NCBI GenBank assembly: GCA_964594075.1
Contig: CAZQKW010000005.1
Span: 1-64,000, forward strand
From: CAZQKW01 sp964594075
GTDB lineage: Bacteria; Desulfobacterota; WTBG01; CAIYCZ01
DNA length: 64,000 bases
Direction of reading: 5' to 3'
Every line of letters begins with the position of its first letter. Positions within the stretch are counted from its first letter, which is position 1. The notes beneath the pieces were generated by a model. The model searched no databases. It was not told the origin of the DNA and saw only the letters and a list, made by a program, of their open reading frames with translations. Positions 25,258 to 35,300 of the stretch are shown here, in pieces. A program made the position numbers and the translations under genes.

Positions 25258-26718
25258 TTAGAGGAAAATTTTTATCGAATTTGCGGCAAATTGCAGAAAA
25301 GTGGCAGGAAAAAGGCCCATTTGAATGGTAAAAATGACGGCAATTATCAGGACTGCGGCGAGGGCCGGCTGAATGCGAACAGCAATAGGTTCTCCCTCCG
25401 GTTCTTTCATAAACATCAAAACGGTAACGCGTAAGTAATAATAGACACTTATTAGGCTGTTAAAAATACCAATTAAGGTCAAACCGATATATCCTTCTTT
25501 CACGGCAGCACTAAAAATATAAAACTTTCCCATAAATCCACTCAGCGGAGGTATGCCGGCTAACGAAAACATAAAAATTGCCATGGCAACCCCCAAGGAA
25601 ACATGGCGAGAACCTATGCCCGCATAATCGCGAATGTCCAGGTGCTGTTCATCATGTTTTTCGATTGCTATCACCACGGCAAAGGCGCCGACAGTCATCA
25701 AGGTATAGACCAGCAGATAGTATAGTACCGCTGCTGTGCCCATCTGGCCCCCTGCCACAACGCCAATAAGTATGTATCCGGCATGGGCAATAGAAGAATA
25801 GGCGAGCATCCGTTTGATATTGTTTTGCAACAGCGCCGCTACATTGCCGATGGTCATGGTAAGCACGCTGCCAATCCAAAAAATTTCTTTCCAGTGATCG
25901 TGGAGTCCTGCAAGGCTGCCGGAAAAAACGCGCAACAACGCAGCAAACGCAGCAGCTTTAACGCCGACCGACATATAGGCAGTTATCGGCGATGGCGCGC
26001 CTTCATAAACATCGGGCGCCCACATGTGGAAGGGAACCATTGCTATTTTAAAACCAATGCCGATAAGCAACAGCCCCATTGCGGCCAGCAGCATGGGTTC
26101 TTTCAGCATATGTTTCTGTGCCACCAGGTTGCCGATTTCTGCCAGCCGGGTGGTTCCGGCGACGCCGTATGCCAGCGCAATACCGTATAAAAGAAACCCG
26201 GTAGAAAAAGCGCCAAGTAAAAAATATTTCAGCGCTCCTTCTGCGCTCCGATCGCTGTGGCGCATATAACCGGCAAGCACATATAGCGACACACTGAGCA
26301 CCTCAAGCCCCAGAAAGAGCATGATTAAATCCGTGCTGCGCGCCATCAGCACCATGCCGGACGTCGCAAACAGCGTCAGGGCAAAGTATTCTCCCGGCGC
26401 AAGACCCTGCGTATCCACATAATTTTCGCTCATCAATAGGGTGAGCCCGCCTGCAACCAGGAACAGCACGGTGAAAAACGTGGAAAAATTGTCGACAACT
26501 ACCATGCCGCTAAATCCATATACCGGTTCCGTGCCCCAGAGCGACCACGCAACCGCCACAGAACCCAGGATGCCCGCCAGGCCAATCCACAGGAGCAGGC
26601 GCTGGTCTGTTTTGTTTTGTGCAAACGCATCGGTAACCATAAGGCCTAATGCGGCGATGACCAATACTAACTCTGGACCGATAATGCTTACCAAAATCGA
26701 ACTGGTTTCTATTGTCAT
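25258..26718 (-). CDS. nuoN: NADH-quinone oxidoreductase subunit N
   Basis: 486 residues with about fourteen membrane helices, one of three antiporter-like proton-pumping subunits of complex I. Signature parts are LYVLAGYMRHSDRSAEGALKYFLLGAFSTGFLLYGIAL, with the conserved Lys between helices, and the KIAMVPFHMWAPDVYEGAPSPITAYMSVGVKAAAFA stretch. The ATG overlaps the nuoM stop by four bases. It is the last nuo gene. Confidence 0.96.
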   Translation of the reverse strand: MTIETSSILVSIIGPELVLVIAALGLMVTDAFAQNKTDQRLLLWIGLAGILGSVAVAWSLWGTEPVYGFSGMVVVDNFSTFFTVLFLVAGGLTLLMSENYVDTQGLAPGEYFALTLFATSGMVLMARSTDLIMLFLGLEVLSVSLYVLAGYMRHSDRSAEGALKYFLLGAFSTGFLLYGIALAYGVAGTTRLAEIGNLVAQKHMLKEPMLLAAMGLLLIGIGFKIAMVPFHMWAPDVYEGAPSPITAYMSVGVKAAAFAALLRVFSGSLAGLHDHWKEIFWIGSVLTMTIGNVAALLQNNIKRMLAYSSIAHAGYILIGVVAGGQMGTAAVLYYLLVYTLMTVGAFAVVIAIEKHDEQHLDIRDYAGIGSRHVSLGVAMAIFMFSLAGIPPLSGFMGKFYIFSAAVKEGYIGLTLIGIFNSLISVYYYLRVTVLMFMKEPEGEPIAVRIQPALAAVLIIAVIFTIQMGLFPATFLQFAANSIKIFL

Positions 26719-28340
26719 GGACGCTGTCTCCCCTGTGTTGGCGCTGCCGGCGGGTGTGGCACGGCCACCACGGCGCTGCGCTTCACAAAAAACACCTGGT
26801 TCATGAGGCCAAGGGTGCCGGCATCTGCATCTAAATGCGCGGTGCGCTCCTGAACGCGCTGCAGGACGGTTTTAATAGACGGCTGCATTCTGTCAAGGTA
26901 CGGTTTGGGGTAGACCCCGAACTGGATTATGAAAAACACCATCACCAGAAGAATCGCCGCTTCCCGAAGCGTAAGATCCTTGAGATGACGATTCTCTTCC
27001 CTTGCAACGGTTCCAAACATCACCCGTTGATACATCCACAGCATATACACTGCCGCAAGAATAACGCCTAACCCGGCTACCACTGCCCACAGCGGCTCCG
27101 CCTGAAACGCGCCGAGCAGAACCAGAAATTCGCCCACAAACCCGTTCAACCCCGGAAGCCCAATAGAACTTAAGGCAACTATAAGAAAAAACGTGGCAAA
27201 GATCGGCATCACGCTGCTCAGTCCGCCAAAATCAGCGATCATCCGCGTATGCCGCCGCTCATAAATCATGCCGACTATTAAAAACAGCGCGCCCGTAGAA
27301 AACCCGTGGTTGAGCATTTGCAACAGCCCGCCGGTCATACCCTCAATATTTAAAGCAAAAATCCCCAGAACCACAAACCCCAGATGGCTTACCGAGCTGA
27401 AGGCTACCAGCCGTTTTACATCTGCCTGAACCATGGCTACCAGGGCTCCGTAAATAATGCCGACCAGCGCCAGACCCGCCAGCAGCGGAACAAAAAGCAC
27501 CGATGCTTCGGGAAACAGCGGCAAATTGAAACGCAAAAAACCATAGGTGCCCATCTTCAGCAAAACCGCTGCCAGCAGCACACTGCCCACCGTGGGCGCT
27601 TCGGTATGGGCGTCCGGCAGCCAAGTGTGAAAAGGAAACATGGGCACTTTAATGGCAAATGCGATGCCGAATGCCAAGAACAGCCAGATTTGCATCGACA
27701 GCGGCAGCTTCAGGTTATACCAGGAGAGCAGGTCAAAGGTATAGCTGCCGGTCTGGCTGCCGTGATAAAAATAAACGACCAGTATTGCCACCAGCATCAA
27801 CAAGCTGCCAAACATTGTGTATATAAAAAATTTTATCGCTGCATAAATCCGCCGCGCCGGGTTTCCCCAGATGCCAATCAGGAGATACATGGGGATAAGC
27901 ATGACTTCCCAGAAGACATAAAAGAGAAACAAGTCTAAGGCGACAAACACGCCTATCATGCCGCTCTCCAGCAGGAGCAGGCAGATCAGGAATTCCTTAA
28001 CGCGGGTTTTAATGTCAGTCCAGCTCGCTGCCACGGCAATTACTGATAATAGCGTGCTTAAAAGAACCAGAAACAAACTGATGCCGTCAATGCCAACCTT
28101 ATAGGTAATTCCCAGGCTGGGAATCCATGGCGCCTCTTCTATAAACTGAAACCTGCCATCGCCAACAACAAATCCCGAAAACAAGCCCATTGATATACAG
28201 AATGTGGCAAGCGTTATTATGAACGCAATACTGCGCAGCAACGTTGGCTTTTCCCGGGAACATAATGCAATAATGATGGCGCCCAGTATTGGCAAAAAGA
28301 TTATGGTGCTAATTAATTGACTGAAAACCATTGGTGACAC
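26715..28340 (-). CDS. nuoM: NADH-quinone oxidoreductase subunit M
   Basis: 541 residues, antiporter-like membrane subunit. Recognisable segments are FYVFWEVMLIPMYLLIGIWG (with the conserved Glu), AIKVPMFPFHTWLPDAHTEAPTVGSVLLAAVLLKMGTYG and VAFSSVSHLGFVVLGIF. A proline- and basic-rich C-terminal tail of about 20 residues extends beyond the last helix. It overlaps nuoN by four bases and lies 29 bases after nuoL. Confidence 0.96.
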   Translation of the reverse strand: MSPMVFSQLISTIIFLPILGAIIIALCSREKPTLLRSIAFIITLATFCISMGLFSGFVVGDGRFQFIEEAPWIPSLGITYKVGIDGISLFLVLLSTLLSVIAVAASWTDIKTRVKEFLICLLLLESGMIGVFVALDLFLFYVFWEVMLIPMYLLIGIWGNPARRIYAAIKFFIYTMFGSLLMLVAILVVYFYHGSQTGSYTFDLLSWYNLKLPLSMQIWLFLAFGIAFAIKVPMFPFHTWLPDAHTEAPTVGSVLLAAVLLKMGTYGFLRFNLPLFPEASVLFVPLLAGLALVGIIYGALVAMVQADVKRLVAFSSVSHLGFVVLGIFALNIEGMTGGLLQMLNHGFSTGALFLIVGMIYERRHTRMIADFGGLSSVMPIFATFFLIVALSSIGLPGLNGFVGEFLVLLGAFQAEPLWAVVAGLGVILAAVYMLWMYQRVMFGTVAREENRHLKDLTLREAAILLVMVFFIIQFGVYPKPYLDRMQPSIKTVLQRVQERTAHLDADAGTLGLMNQVFFVKRSAVVAVPHPPAAPTQGRQRP

Positions 28341-28369
28341 CTTTCGTCAGTGCCTTTCATTGGGTATCG

Positions 28370-30280
28370 CTAAGGCATGATAAAAATAATATAAAACACC
28401 GCCACCGCCCCCGCGACGATGCCGATGGCATATCCTTGAACCAGACCTGTCTGCAGCTTCCTGACCCCGCTGCTTGCCGATCTCGCCAGCGCGCCAACGC
28501 CATTGACAGCTCCGTCAATAACCTGGTTATCAAAAATACGCCAGAGAAAAAAAGACCCGTTTTTAATCGGCTCAACGATAAGAGCATCGTACGCCTCATC
28601 AACGAAATATTTATGGTAAATGAGCCGGTATAACCCGGAGAATCGCGCGCTCAGTTTTTCGGGCAGAACCGGGTTCCGTATATACATAATCCAGGCAAGC
28701 AGTATCCCTGCAACCGCGATGCCCATGGATACTATCATCATGGTTGCTTCAAGTCCGACATGATGGGCTGCGGGTTCTGCGGCTGCGCCATGCCCTGCCG
28801 ACGCCAACACCGGCGAGAGAAATTCACGGATCTTGTTTCCGCCTTCAATAATGGGCAGTCCGATCCATCCGCCTACCAGCGACAGTGCCGCCAGTACGCA
28901 CAGCGGTATAATCATAATTGCCGGACTTTCATGCACATGCACATGTCCGTCAATTCGGCTTTCACCATGAAAGGTCATAAATACCGCGCGGAACATATAG
29001 AACGCGGTCATAAACGCGCCCAACGCGCCGCCGGCCCACAGCACAGGGTTTTGCTGAAGGGTTTCCCACAGGATTTCATCCTTGCTAAAAAAGCCGGCAA
29101 ACGGAAAAATTCCCGCAAGGGCCAGGGTGCCAATTAAAAAGGTGGCGTAGGTCCACGGCATTTTGTCCTTCAAAGACCCCATCTTGCGCATGTCAAGCTC
29201 TCCGGCCATGCCGTGCATGACGCTGCCGGCACCAAGAAACAGCAGCGCCTTAAAAAAAGCATGGGTAACCAGATGAAAGATTCCCGCGGCAAATGCGCCG
29301 ACACCGCATGCCATAAACATATAGCCCAATTGGCTGATGGTGGAATAAGCAAGCACTCGTTTAATATCATGCTGCATGAGTCCGATGCTTGCGGCAAAGA
29401 TTGCCGTAACACAGCCCGTCACCGCGACCACGGCCATGCTTGCGGGCGCCATACTGTAGAGAACGGCGCAGCGCGCTACCATGTACACCCCGGCGGTTAC
29501 CATCGTCGCTGCATGAATGAGCGCGGAAACCGGCGTCGGACCCTCCATGGCATCCGGCAGCCATACGTAGAGGGGAATCTGTGCTGATTTGCCACATGCG
29601 CCCACAAACAGCAGAAGCGTTATCAACATCACTGTCAAGCCGCCATGCTGCAACACGTGCGGTGCTGCTGTAAATACCGCGTTAAAATCAAGCGTCTTAA
29701 ACGTAACAAAAATAAGCAACATCGCAAGAATAAATCCGTAGTCGCCGACCCGATTCACCACAAAAGCCTTTTTGCCGGCATCCGCGGGAGCTTGACGCTG
29801 ATACCAGAAACCTATCAGCAAATAGGAACACAGCCCCACCCCTTCCCAGCCGACAAACATCAGCAGAAAGCTGTTGGCCGATACCAGCAGCAGCATAAAA
29901 AACACGAACAGGTTTAAATAGGTGAAATAGCGGCGAAATCCCGCATCGTCAGCCATGTAGCCAATAGAATAGAGATGAATAATAAACGATACCCCGGATA
30001 CGGTAAGCATCATTACCAGCGAGAGGGGATCAACCATAAACCCCACATTGACCTGCAAGCTGCCGCATCCGATCCAGGTAAACAACGCCACCTCTGAAGC
30101 ATGTTCAATACCCTGAGCTAAAACCTCTTTAAAAACCAGCGCCGCACAAATAAACGAGCCCAAAATTGCAAGACAGCCAATAGTGCCAATGAGCTTACGG
30201 GGGAATTTTACGCCGATCAGGCCGTTTATGATAACTCCCACCAGCGGGAATAACACAATCAGCCACACATACGGTATCAT
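28370..30280 (-). CDS. nuoL: NADH-quinone oxidoreductase subunit L
   Basis: 636 residues, the largest antiporter-like subunit. The core reads FVGWEGVGLCSYLLIGFWYQ, then KSAQIPLYVWLPDAMEGPTPVSALIHAATMVTAGVYMVAR and AYSTISQLGYMFMACG. The C-terminus keeps the long amphipathic helix region expected to run along the membrane arm, followed by a final helix. The order nuoK-nuoL-nuoM-nuoN is standard. Confidence 0.96.
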   Translation of the reverse strand: MIPYVWLIVLFPLVGVIINGLIGVKFPRKLIGTIGCLAILGSFICAALVFKEVLAQGIEHASEVALFTWIGCGSLQVNVGFMVDPLSLVMMLTVSGVSFIIHLYSIGYMADDAGFRRYFTYLNLFVFFMLLLVSANSFLLMFVGWEGVGLCSYLLIGFWYQRQAPADAGKKAFVVNRVGDYGFILAMLLIFVTFKTLDFNAVFTAAPHVLQHGGLTVMLITLLLFVGACGKSAQIPLYVWLPDAMEGPTPVSALIHAATMVTAGVYMVARCAVLYSMAPASMAVVAVTGCVTAIFAASIGLMQHDIKRVLAYSTISQLGYMFMACGVGAFAAGIFHLVTHAFFKALLFLGAGSVMHGMAGELDMRKMGSLKDKMPWTYATFLIGTLALAGIFPFAGFFSKDEILWETLQQNPVLWAGGALGAFMTAFYMFRAVFMTFHGESRIDGHVHVHESPAIMIIPLCVLAALSLVGGWIGLPIIEGGNKIREFLSPVLASAGHGAAAEPAAHHVGLEATMMIVSMGIAVAGILLAWIMYIRNPVLPEKLSARFSGLYRLIYHKYFVDEAYDALIVEPIKNGSFFLWRIFDNQVIDGAVNGVGALARSASSGVRKLQTGLVQGYAIGIVAGAVAVFYIIFIMP

Positions 30281-30326
30281 GGGGTCTCCTGCAGTAAAAA
30301 TTGTTAGTTTTTTATGACGTCCCAGT

Positions 30327-30629
30327 TTACCATTTTAATAGGTTAACTTCATCCACATTCAGGGTGTGTCGGCGACGAAACAGGGTGAGAATAATCGCCA
30401 GCCCCACCGCTGCTTCTGCCGCGGCAACCGTCATAATGAAAAACACAAATACCTGGCCGTCAAGTTGCCCCATACTGCGGCTCACGGCGACAAAGGTTAA
30501 ATTAACGGCATTGAGCATGAGCTCTATACACATAAAAATGACAATGGCATTGCGTCTGATAAAGACGCCCACGACGCCCACAGAAAACAACAGCGCCCCG
30601 AGCATAAGGTACTGGCTTGTCGCTACCAT
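30327..30629 (-). CDS. nuoK: NADH-quinone oxidoreductase subunit K
   Basis: 100 residues from the ATG at 30629; AAAGGGG lies upstream and the length equals that of other NuoK proteins, so the 20-codon longer frame is not used. Three membrane helices carry the expected glutamates: FMCIELMLNAVNLTFVA in helix 2 and VAAAEAAVGLAII in helix 3. It follows nuoJ by ten bases. Confidence 0.95.
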   Translation of the reverse strand: MVATSQYLMLGALLFSVGVVGVFIRRNAIVIFMCIELMLNAVNLTFVAVSRSMGQLDGQVFVFFIMTVAAAEAAVGLAIILTLFRRRHTLNVDEVNLLKW

Positions 30630-30639
30630 AATCGCCCCT

Positions 30640-31149
30640 TTACGATTCTCTTTTCCCCGCCAATATGACGGCGCCAACGATTGCCGCAAGCAATAGCACT
30701 GAGGTCACTTCAAAGGGAAGAAGATATTTAGTGAACAACAGTTCTGCTATCGCCCGGCTGTTGCTTATCCCTGCTGCCGGATGTCCGGCCATGCCTGCTG
30801 TGCTGAATGCCTTAAAAACCCCGGCTGAAATGAAAAACAGCAGCAGCATCCCGACGCCGGCAACGCCGCCAGCTTTAATGAGCCATCGGGAGGTTTCCGG
30901 GCGGTGCAGTTCTTCTTCTATATTTAACAGCATAATAACAAATAAAAATAACACCATAATCGCGCCGGCATAGACAATTACCTGCACTGCAGCTAAAAAT
31001 TCGGCTCCCAGCATGACATACAGGACCGCCAACACAACCAAGACGACGACCAGACAGAGTGCGCTGTGAACCGGGTTGCGCTTGAGTATCATCAGCACAG
31101 AAAAAATGAGTGCAAGCATTCCGCAGCACCAAAATATGATCTGTTCCAT
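30640..31149 (-). CDS. nuoJ: NADH-quinone oxidoreductase subunit J
   Basis: 169 residues with five membrane helices. The family stretch ALCLVVVLVVLAVLYVMLGAEFLAAVQVIVYAGAIMVLFLFVIMLLN, containing the pi-bulge helix and conserved Tyr-Ala-Gly, is clear (about 31-77). The glycine-rich loop between helices 4 and 5 is longer than in enteric NuoJ. Located between nuoI and nuoK. Confidence 0.95.
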   Translation of the reverse strand: MEQIIFWCCGMLALIFSVLMILKRNPVHSALCLVVVLVVLAVLYVMLGAEFLAAVQVIVYAGAIMVLFLFVIMLLNIEEELHRPETSRWLIKAGGVAGVGMLLLFFISAGVFKAFSTAGMAGHPAAGISNSRAIAELLFTKYLLPFEVTSVLLLAAIVGAVILAGKRES

Positions 31150-31168
31150 TTCTGCGATCTCCTTAAGA

Positions 31169-31636
31169 TTAATTGCCGGGTAGCCTCGTCTCCAAACTCA
31201 ACCGCTTTGCCGTCCCTGCCGCTGCCGGCAGACGGGGTTCCTTCAACAGCGCCTCCTTGTTGTAGATATTATCGCGGCGGGTATATTCGGCAAGCTCATA
31301 GACGCCGGTCATGCTGATCGCTGCTACCGGGCATGCTTCCACGCAAAAGCCGCAGAAAATGCAGCGATTAAGGTCTATTTCATACACCGCCGGGTATTTC
31401 TCATGCTGTTCATTCTCCGCGCCCTCTACCCTGATGCATTGGGCGGGGCATACGGTTGCACACAGACAGCAGGCAACACATTTCTCGCGCCCCTTCTCCT
31501 CATCCCACAACAGCAGATGGCGGCCGCGCCAGCGCGGGCCTGGCTCCCATCGCTCTTCCGGGTATTTCATCGTTATCGGGCGAGTAAAAAAGTATTTTAA
31601 GGTGATGGACAGCCCTTTGAGTAGCGGTCTGAGCAT
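31169..31636 (-). CDS. nuoI: NADH-quinone oxidoreductase subunit I
   Basis: 155 residues. Two 4Fe-4S motifs are complete: Cys53, 56, 59, 63 and Cys92, 95, 98, 102. These are clusters N6a and N6b on the path from the NADH module to NuoB. An N-terminal amphipathic helix (KGLSITLKYFFTRP) anchors it at the membrane. Gene order nuoH-nuoI-nuoJ is standard. Confidence 0.96.
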   Translation of the reverse strand: MLRPLLKGLSITLKYFFTRPITMKYPEERWEPGPRWRGRHLLLWDEEKGREKCVACCLCATVCPAQCIRVEGAENEQHEKYPAVYEIDLNRCIFCGFCVEACPVAAISMTGVYELAEYTRRDNIYNKEALLKEPRLPAAAGTAKRLSLETRLPGN

Positions 31637-31652
31637 AGCGGTTCTCCTTCTC

Positions 31653-32642
31653 TTAGACGCCCCATACCGCGGCGCAAAAACCGGTCACCAGAATATTGAG
31701 CAGCGCAAGGGGAAACAAAACTTTCCAGCCAAATTTCATGAGCTGGTCATAACGAAAGCGGGGAAAGGTCGCTCGCACCCAGATAAATAAAAACAGAATT
31801 ACAAAAACCTTTATAAAAAGCCAGACAAAGCCGGGAAGAACAGGACCGCGCCATCCGCCCAGAAACAGTGTTGCAACCAGTGCGCTAACCACGATCATGT
31901 GGGCATATTCCGCCATAAAAAACAGCGCAAACTTCATGCTGGAATATTCAACATGAAACCCCGCTACCAGCTCGTTTTCGGCCTCCGGCAAGTCAAATGG
32001 ACTGCGGTTGCACTCGGCAAAGCCGCAAATTAAAAATATCAAAAACCCGATCGGCTGCTTAACGATGTACCACACATCCTGGCGCGCCACGATATCCACC
32101 AGCCTCAGGCTTCCTGACAGCATCAGCACCCCGATAATGGACAGCCCAATGGATAGCTCGTAGCTAATCATCTGCGCGGAGGCGCGCAATCCGCCCAGCA
32201 GCGCATATTTGCTGTTGGATGACCAGCCGGCAAGCGTGACGCCGTAGACGCTGAGGGAACTCAGAGCAAAGATATATAACACCCCGATATCTATATCCGC
32301 GATATGCAAATCAATACTGCGGCCAAACATGGCTATCCGGTCGCCAAACGGAATCACCGCAAATGACGCATAGGCAGCTATTGTTGCGATCAACGGCGAG
32401 ATGATATACAGAAATTTATTGGCGCCGCTTACTACGATATCTTCTTTAAAGAACAGCTTCAAGCCGTCTGCTATCGGCTGCAGCAGACCGTGCCACCCAA
32501 CCCGCAACGGGCCACAGCGCACCTGCATATGGCCCAGTACCTTGCGTTCAAGCCAGGTGGTGTAGGCCACGCACAACAGTACGCACACAAAAACCACAAC
32601 AACTTTGACCACTGCAATTCCTATTTCAATGAGAAGCTCCAT
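31653..32642 (-). CDS. nuoH: NADH-quinone oxidoreductase subunit H
   Basis: 329 residues with eight membrane helices, the subunit that forms the quinone chamber. Signatures include WLERKVLGHMQVRCGPLRVGWHGLLQPIADGLKLFFKED, LAGWSSNSKYALLGGLRASAQMISYELSIGLSIIG and CGFAECNRSPFDLPEAENELVAGFHVEYSSMKFALFFMAEY. Acidic channel residues are in place. It follows nuoG by 22 bases. Confidence 0.97.
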   Translation of the reverse strand: MELLIEIGIAVVKVVVVFVCVLLCVAYTTWLERKVLGHMQVRCGPLRVGWHGLLQPIADGLKLFFKEDIVVSGANKFLYIISPLIATIAAYASFAVIPFGDRIAMFGRSIDLHIADIDIGVLYIFALSSLSVYGVTLAGWSSNSKYALLGGLRASAQMISYELSIGLSIIGVLMLSGSLRLVDIVARQDVWYIVKQPIGFLIFLICGFAECNRSPFDLPEAENELVAGFHVEYSSMKFALFFMAEYAHMIVVSALVATLFLGGWRGPVLPGFVWLFIKVFVILFLFIWVRATFPRFRYDQLMKFGWKVLFPLALLNILVTGFCAAVWGV

Positions 32643-32664
32643 TGCGTTATCCTCACGGATGCCA

Positions 32665-35286
32665 TCACTGCTGTTTAGCTATTTTCACCAACGCATAGGG
32701 TTGCCACCCGCCTGTCAGAGCGTGAACCGCGGGCTGGGCAAAATGATAAGGAACAAACACCATGCCGGGGGGCTGCTGTGCGGTAATTCGAGCCTTAACG
32801 GTCATTGATCCCCGGGTAGAGGTAACCGAAATGAACTCGCCGCTATTAATGCCAAGCATACGGGCATCCTGCGGGCTGATATCAAGGCGCGCTTCGGGCG
32901 CGATGATCCGAATTGCCGGGGAGTGCGTGCTCAAAAAACCGCAGTGAAACAACGAAGAACCGGTCATAAGCACAAACGGAAACTCGGCGGTCGGTGCCGG
33001 CGGTGCGGTCCCTTCAACCGGAATCAAACGCGCGCGCGCCGGAAGTGCCTCTGCTGCCGGTTCTGCACTGACGGGCTCAAGTTTGATGCCCTGCAGCGGT
33101 ATCTGTGCCGCATTGAGACACCGATAGCGGGGGATAAGCGAGGAAATTTCCGCCTGAATGCGTTCCGCTTTTCCGTCCCCCAGATCTTTTCCCATGGCCC
33201 GTGCGACCGCACAGATAATTTCAGCATCTGATTGCGCTTCACCCCGCGGCTCAAGAGCCTTTCTCACGCGTTGTATTCTCCCTTCACAATTGATGTAGGT
33301 CCCTTCTTTCTCCGCAAAGCTCACGGCGGGCAACACCACATGGGCCATCTGCGCCGTGGGGGACATAAACAGGTCCTGCACCACCAGAAGCTGAAGCCTG
33401 GTGAGCGCATCTCTATTACGATGCGTGTCCGGATATGCATGCAGGGGATTTTCGCCCACACAATACAGCGCTTTTATGGCGCCCTGACCTGCGCCTTCCA
33501 GAATCTGCTCCGCAGCAAGTCCCGGGCGTGTCGGCAGGGGCGCGCCCCACGCCTTTTCAAACACCTCCCGTGCCGCGGCATCCGCCGCAGAGCGCAATCC
33601 CGGCAGGCCGTCCGGGAGTGCGCCCATTTCAATAATTCCGTGGGAATTGCTCTTTTCGCCCAGCACTAGCACGCCTGACCCGGCGCGGTCCACATGCCCG
33701 GTAATAAGCGCAAGGTTGGCTGCGCTGTGGACAAGTGCCGCATCATCGCCATAGCAGCCCATGCCTGTTGATATAATGATTGCCGCCCGGCCCGCGGTCG
33801 CAAAAATCCGCGCTGCTTTAATGAGGTCCTGCGCGGCGACGCCGGTGCAGTGTGCAACAAATGCCGGCGTGTAGGTTTTAAGCGTGTGGCTGAGTTCCTG
33901 GATGCCTTCGGTCTGGGCAGCAATGAATTCTTTATTCTCCAGCCCTTCCTGCAAAATAATGTAAGCCAGGCCATTGAGCAGATGAATCTCTGTGCCCGGC
34001 CAGTGGGCCAGATAGCTGCTGGCAAGGCGCGCTAATTTTATGCGCCGGGGATCGGCAACGATAAGCTGGGCGTCATGCTGTTTTGCCGCAGCGGTCACCT
34101 GGTAGCCGACCACTGGATGGGTTTCTGACACATTGCTGCGGATAATCAACATGACATCGCAGTTTTTTAAATCCGCGATCGACGGTATGGTCATGCGTTC
34201 TCTGAACGAGTCCCTCAATCCCTGCGAAAATCCCCGGTGAGAATAGCCGCCTGAATTATCAAGCTGATTCGTCCCGATCACCAGCCGCATAAATTTCTGA
34301 AAAATGTATGCTTCTTCGTTAGTCAACCGGGCCGAACACAGACCCGCGATGGCATCCGGCCCATGAGCGGCTTTAATACCGTTCAGCCCCTCTGCGACCG
34401 TCCGCAGCGCTTCTTCCCAGCCGGTCTCCACCAGGGCGCCGTTTTTTCTCACCAGCGGCCGGGTAATTCGTTCCGGGCTGTTCACATACCCGTAACCGAA
34501 CCGCCCCTTGGTGCACAGGCTGCCCTGGTTTGCCGCTCCTTCATCCGCGCCCAGTACCCTGACTATCTGGCCGTTTTTTATAGAAAGCTTGAGCGCGCAT
34601 CCGGTGCTGCAAAACGAACACACGGTCGCCATGTTGTCCACTTCCCATGCCCGGGCCCTGAATTTAAACAGCCGGTCGGTGAGGGCGCCCACCGGGCAGA
34701 TATTTTCGCACTCGCCGCAAAACTCGCAGTTAAGCGGCCGGTCAAAATCAGTGGCAACTTTCGTTCGGATGCCTCTGTTCACCATGCTCAGCTCGCTGGC
34801 CCCCACCACTTCGTCGCAAATACGAACACACATACCGCACAGGACGCAGCGGTTAGTGTTCCGCTCCACCAGCGGCGACACATAGTCAATGGGATGAGCG
34901 CTTTTTTTGTCCTTAAAACGGTTGCGGGTAATGCCGTATTCATACACCAGATCCTGCAGCCGACATTCTCCGGCCTTGTCGCAAAACGGGCAATCCAGCG
35001 GATGATGAATCAGCAGCAGTTCCAATACGGTCTTGCGCGCCTTGATAATCTGTTCTGTTCCGGTGCGCACCACCATACCTTCAGCGACTGGTGTTGAGCA
35101 CGCGGGAATAAGCCGCCCCTTCATCTGTTCCACTTCAACGACGCAGAGGCGGCAGGCACCGAAGGGCAGCAGTTTTTCATGGTAACACAGCGTGGGTATG
35201 CGAATGCCTGCGTGTGCGGCTGCAGTTAGAATCGTTACCCCTTCTTCTACCTGAACCTCGCGCTGATCAATGGTTAATCGAATCAT
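32665..35286 (-). CDS. nuoG: NADH-quinone oxidoreductase subunit G (2Fe-2S, 4Fe-4S, molybdopterin-type domain)
   Basis: 873 residues. Order: 2Fe-2S domain (CYHEKLLPFGACRLCVVEV near 34-52), the His-Cys3 cluster (HHPLDCPFCDKAGECRLQ), two 4Fe-4S motifs (CVLCGMCVRICDE; CEFCGECENICPVGAL), then a molybdopterin-oxidoreductase-like region beginning with another 4Fe-4S motif (CSFCSTGC...CTKGRFGYGY). The C-terminal MopB-like domain is longer than in many NuoG proteins and resembles formate dehydrogenase alpha chains; whether it binds a cofactor is unclear. In the HndA-D arrangement this place is taken by the hydrogenase HndD. Confidence 0.94.
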   Translation of the reverse strand: MIRLTIDQREVQVEEGVTILTAAAHAGIRIPTLCYHEKLLPFGACRLCVVEVEQMKGRLIPACSTPVAEGMVVRTGTEQIIKARKTVLELLLIHHPLDCPFCDKAGECRLQDLVYEYGITRNRFKDKKSAHPIDYVSPLVERNTNRCVLCGMCVRICDEVVGASELSMVNRGIRTKVATDFDRPLNCEFCGECENICPVGALTDRLFKFRARAWEVDNMATVCSFCSTGCALKLSIKNGQIVRVLGADEGAANQGSLCTKGRFGYGYVNSPERITRPLVRKNGALVETGWEEALRTVAEGLNGIKAAHGPDAIAGLCSARLTNEEAYIFQKFMRLVIGTNQLDNSGGYSHRGFSQGLRDSFRERMTIPSIADLKNCDVMLIIRSNVSETHPVVGYQVTAAAKQHDAQLIVADPRRIKLARLASSYLAHWPGTEIHLLNGLAYIILQEGLENKEFIAAQTEGIQELSHTLKTYTPAFVAHCTGVAAQDLIKAARIFATAGRAAIIISTGMGCYGDDAALVHSAANLALITGHVDRAGSGVLVLGEKSNSHGIIEMGALPDGLPGLRSAADAAAREVFEKAWGAPLPTRPGLAAEQILEGAGQGAIKALYCVGENPLHAYPDTHRNRDALTRLQLLVVQDLFMSPTAQMAHVVLPAVSFAEKEGTYINCEGRIQRVRKALEPRGEAQSDAEIICAVARAMGKDLGDGKAERIQAEISSLIPRYRCLNAAQIPLQGIKLEPVSAEPAAEALPARARLIPVEGTAPPAPTAEFPFVLMTGSSLFHCGFLSTHSPAIRIIAPEARLDISPQDARMLGINSGEFISVTSTRGSMTVKARITAQQPPGMVFVPYHFAQPAVHALTGGWQPYALVKIAKQQ

Positions 35287-35300
35287 CCTCCGTGTTCCTT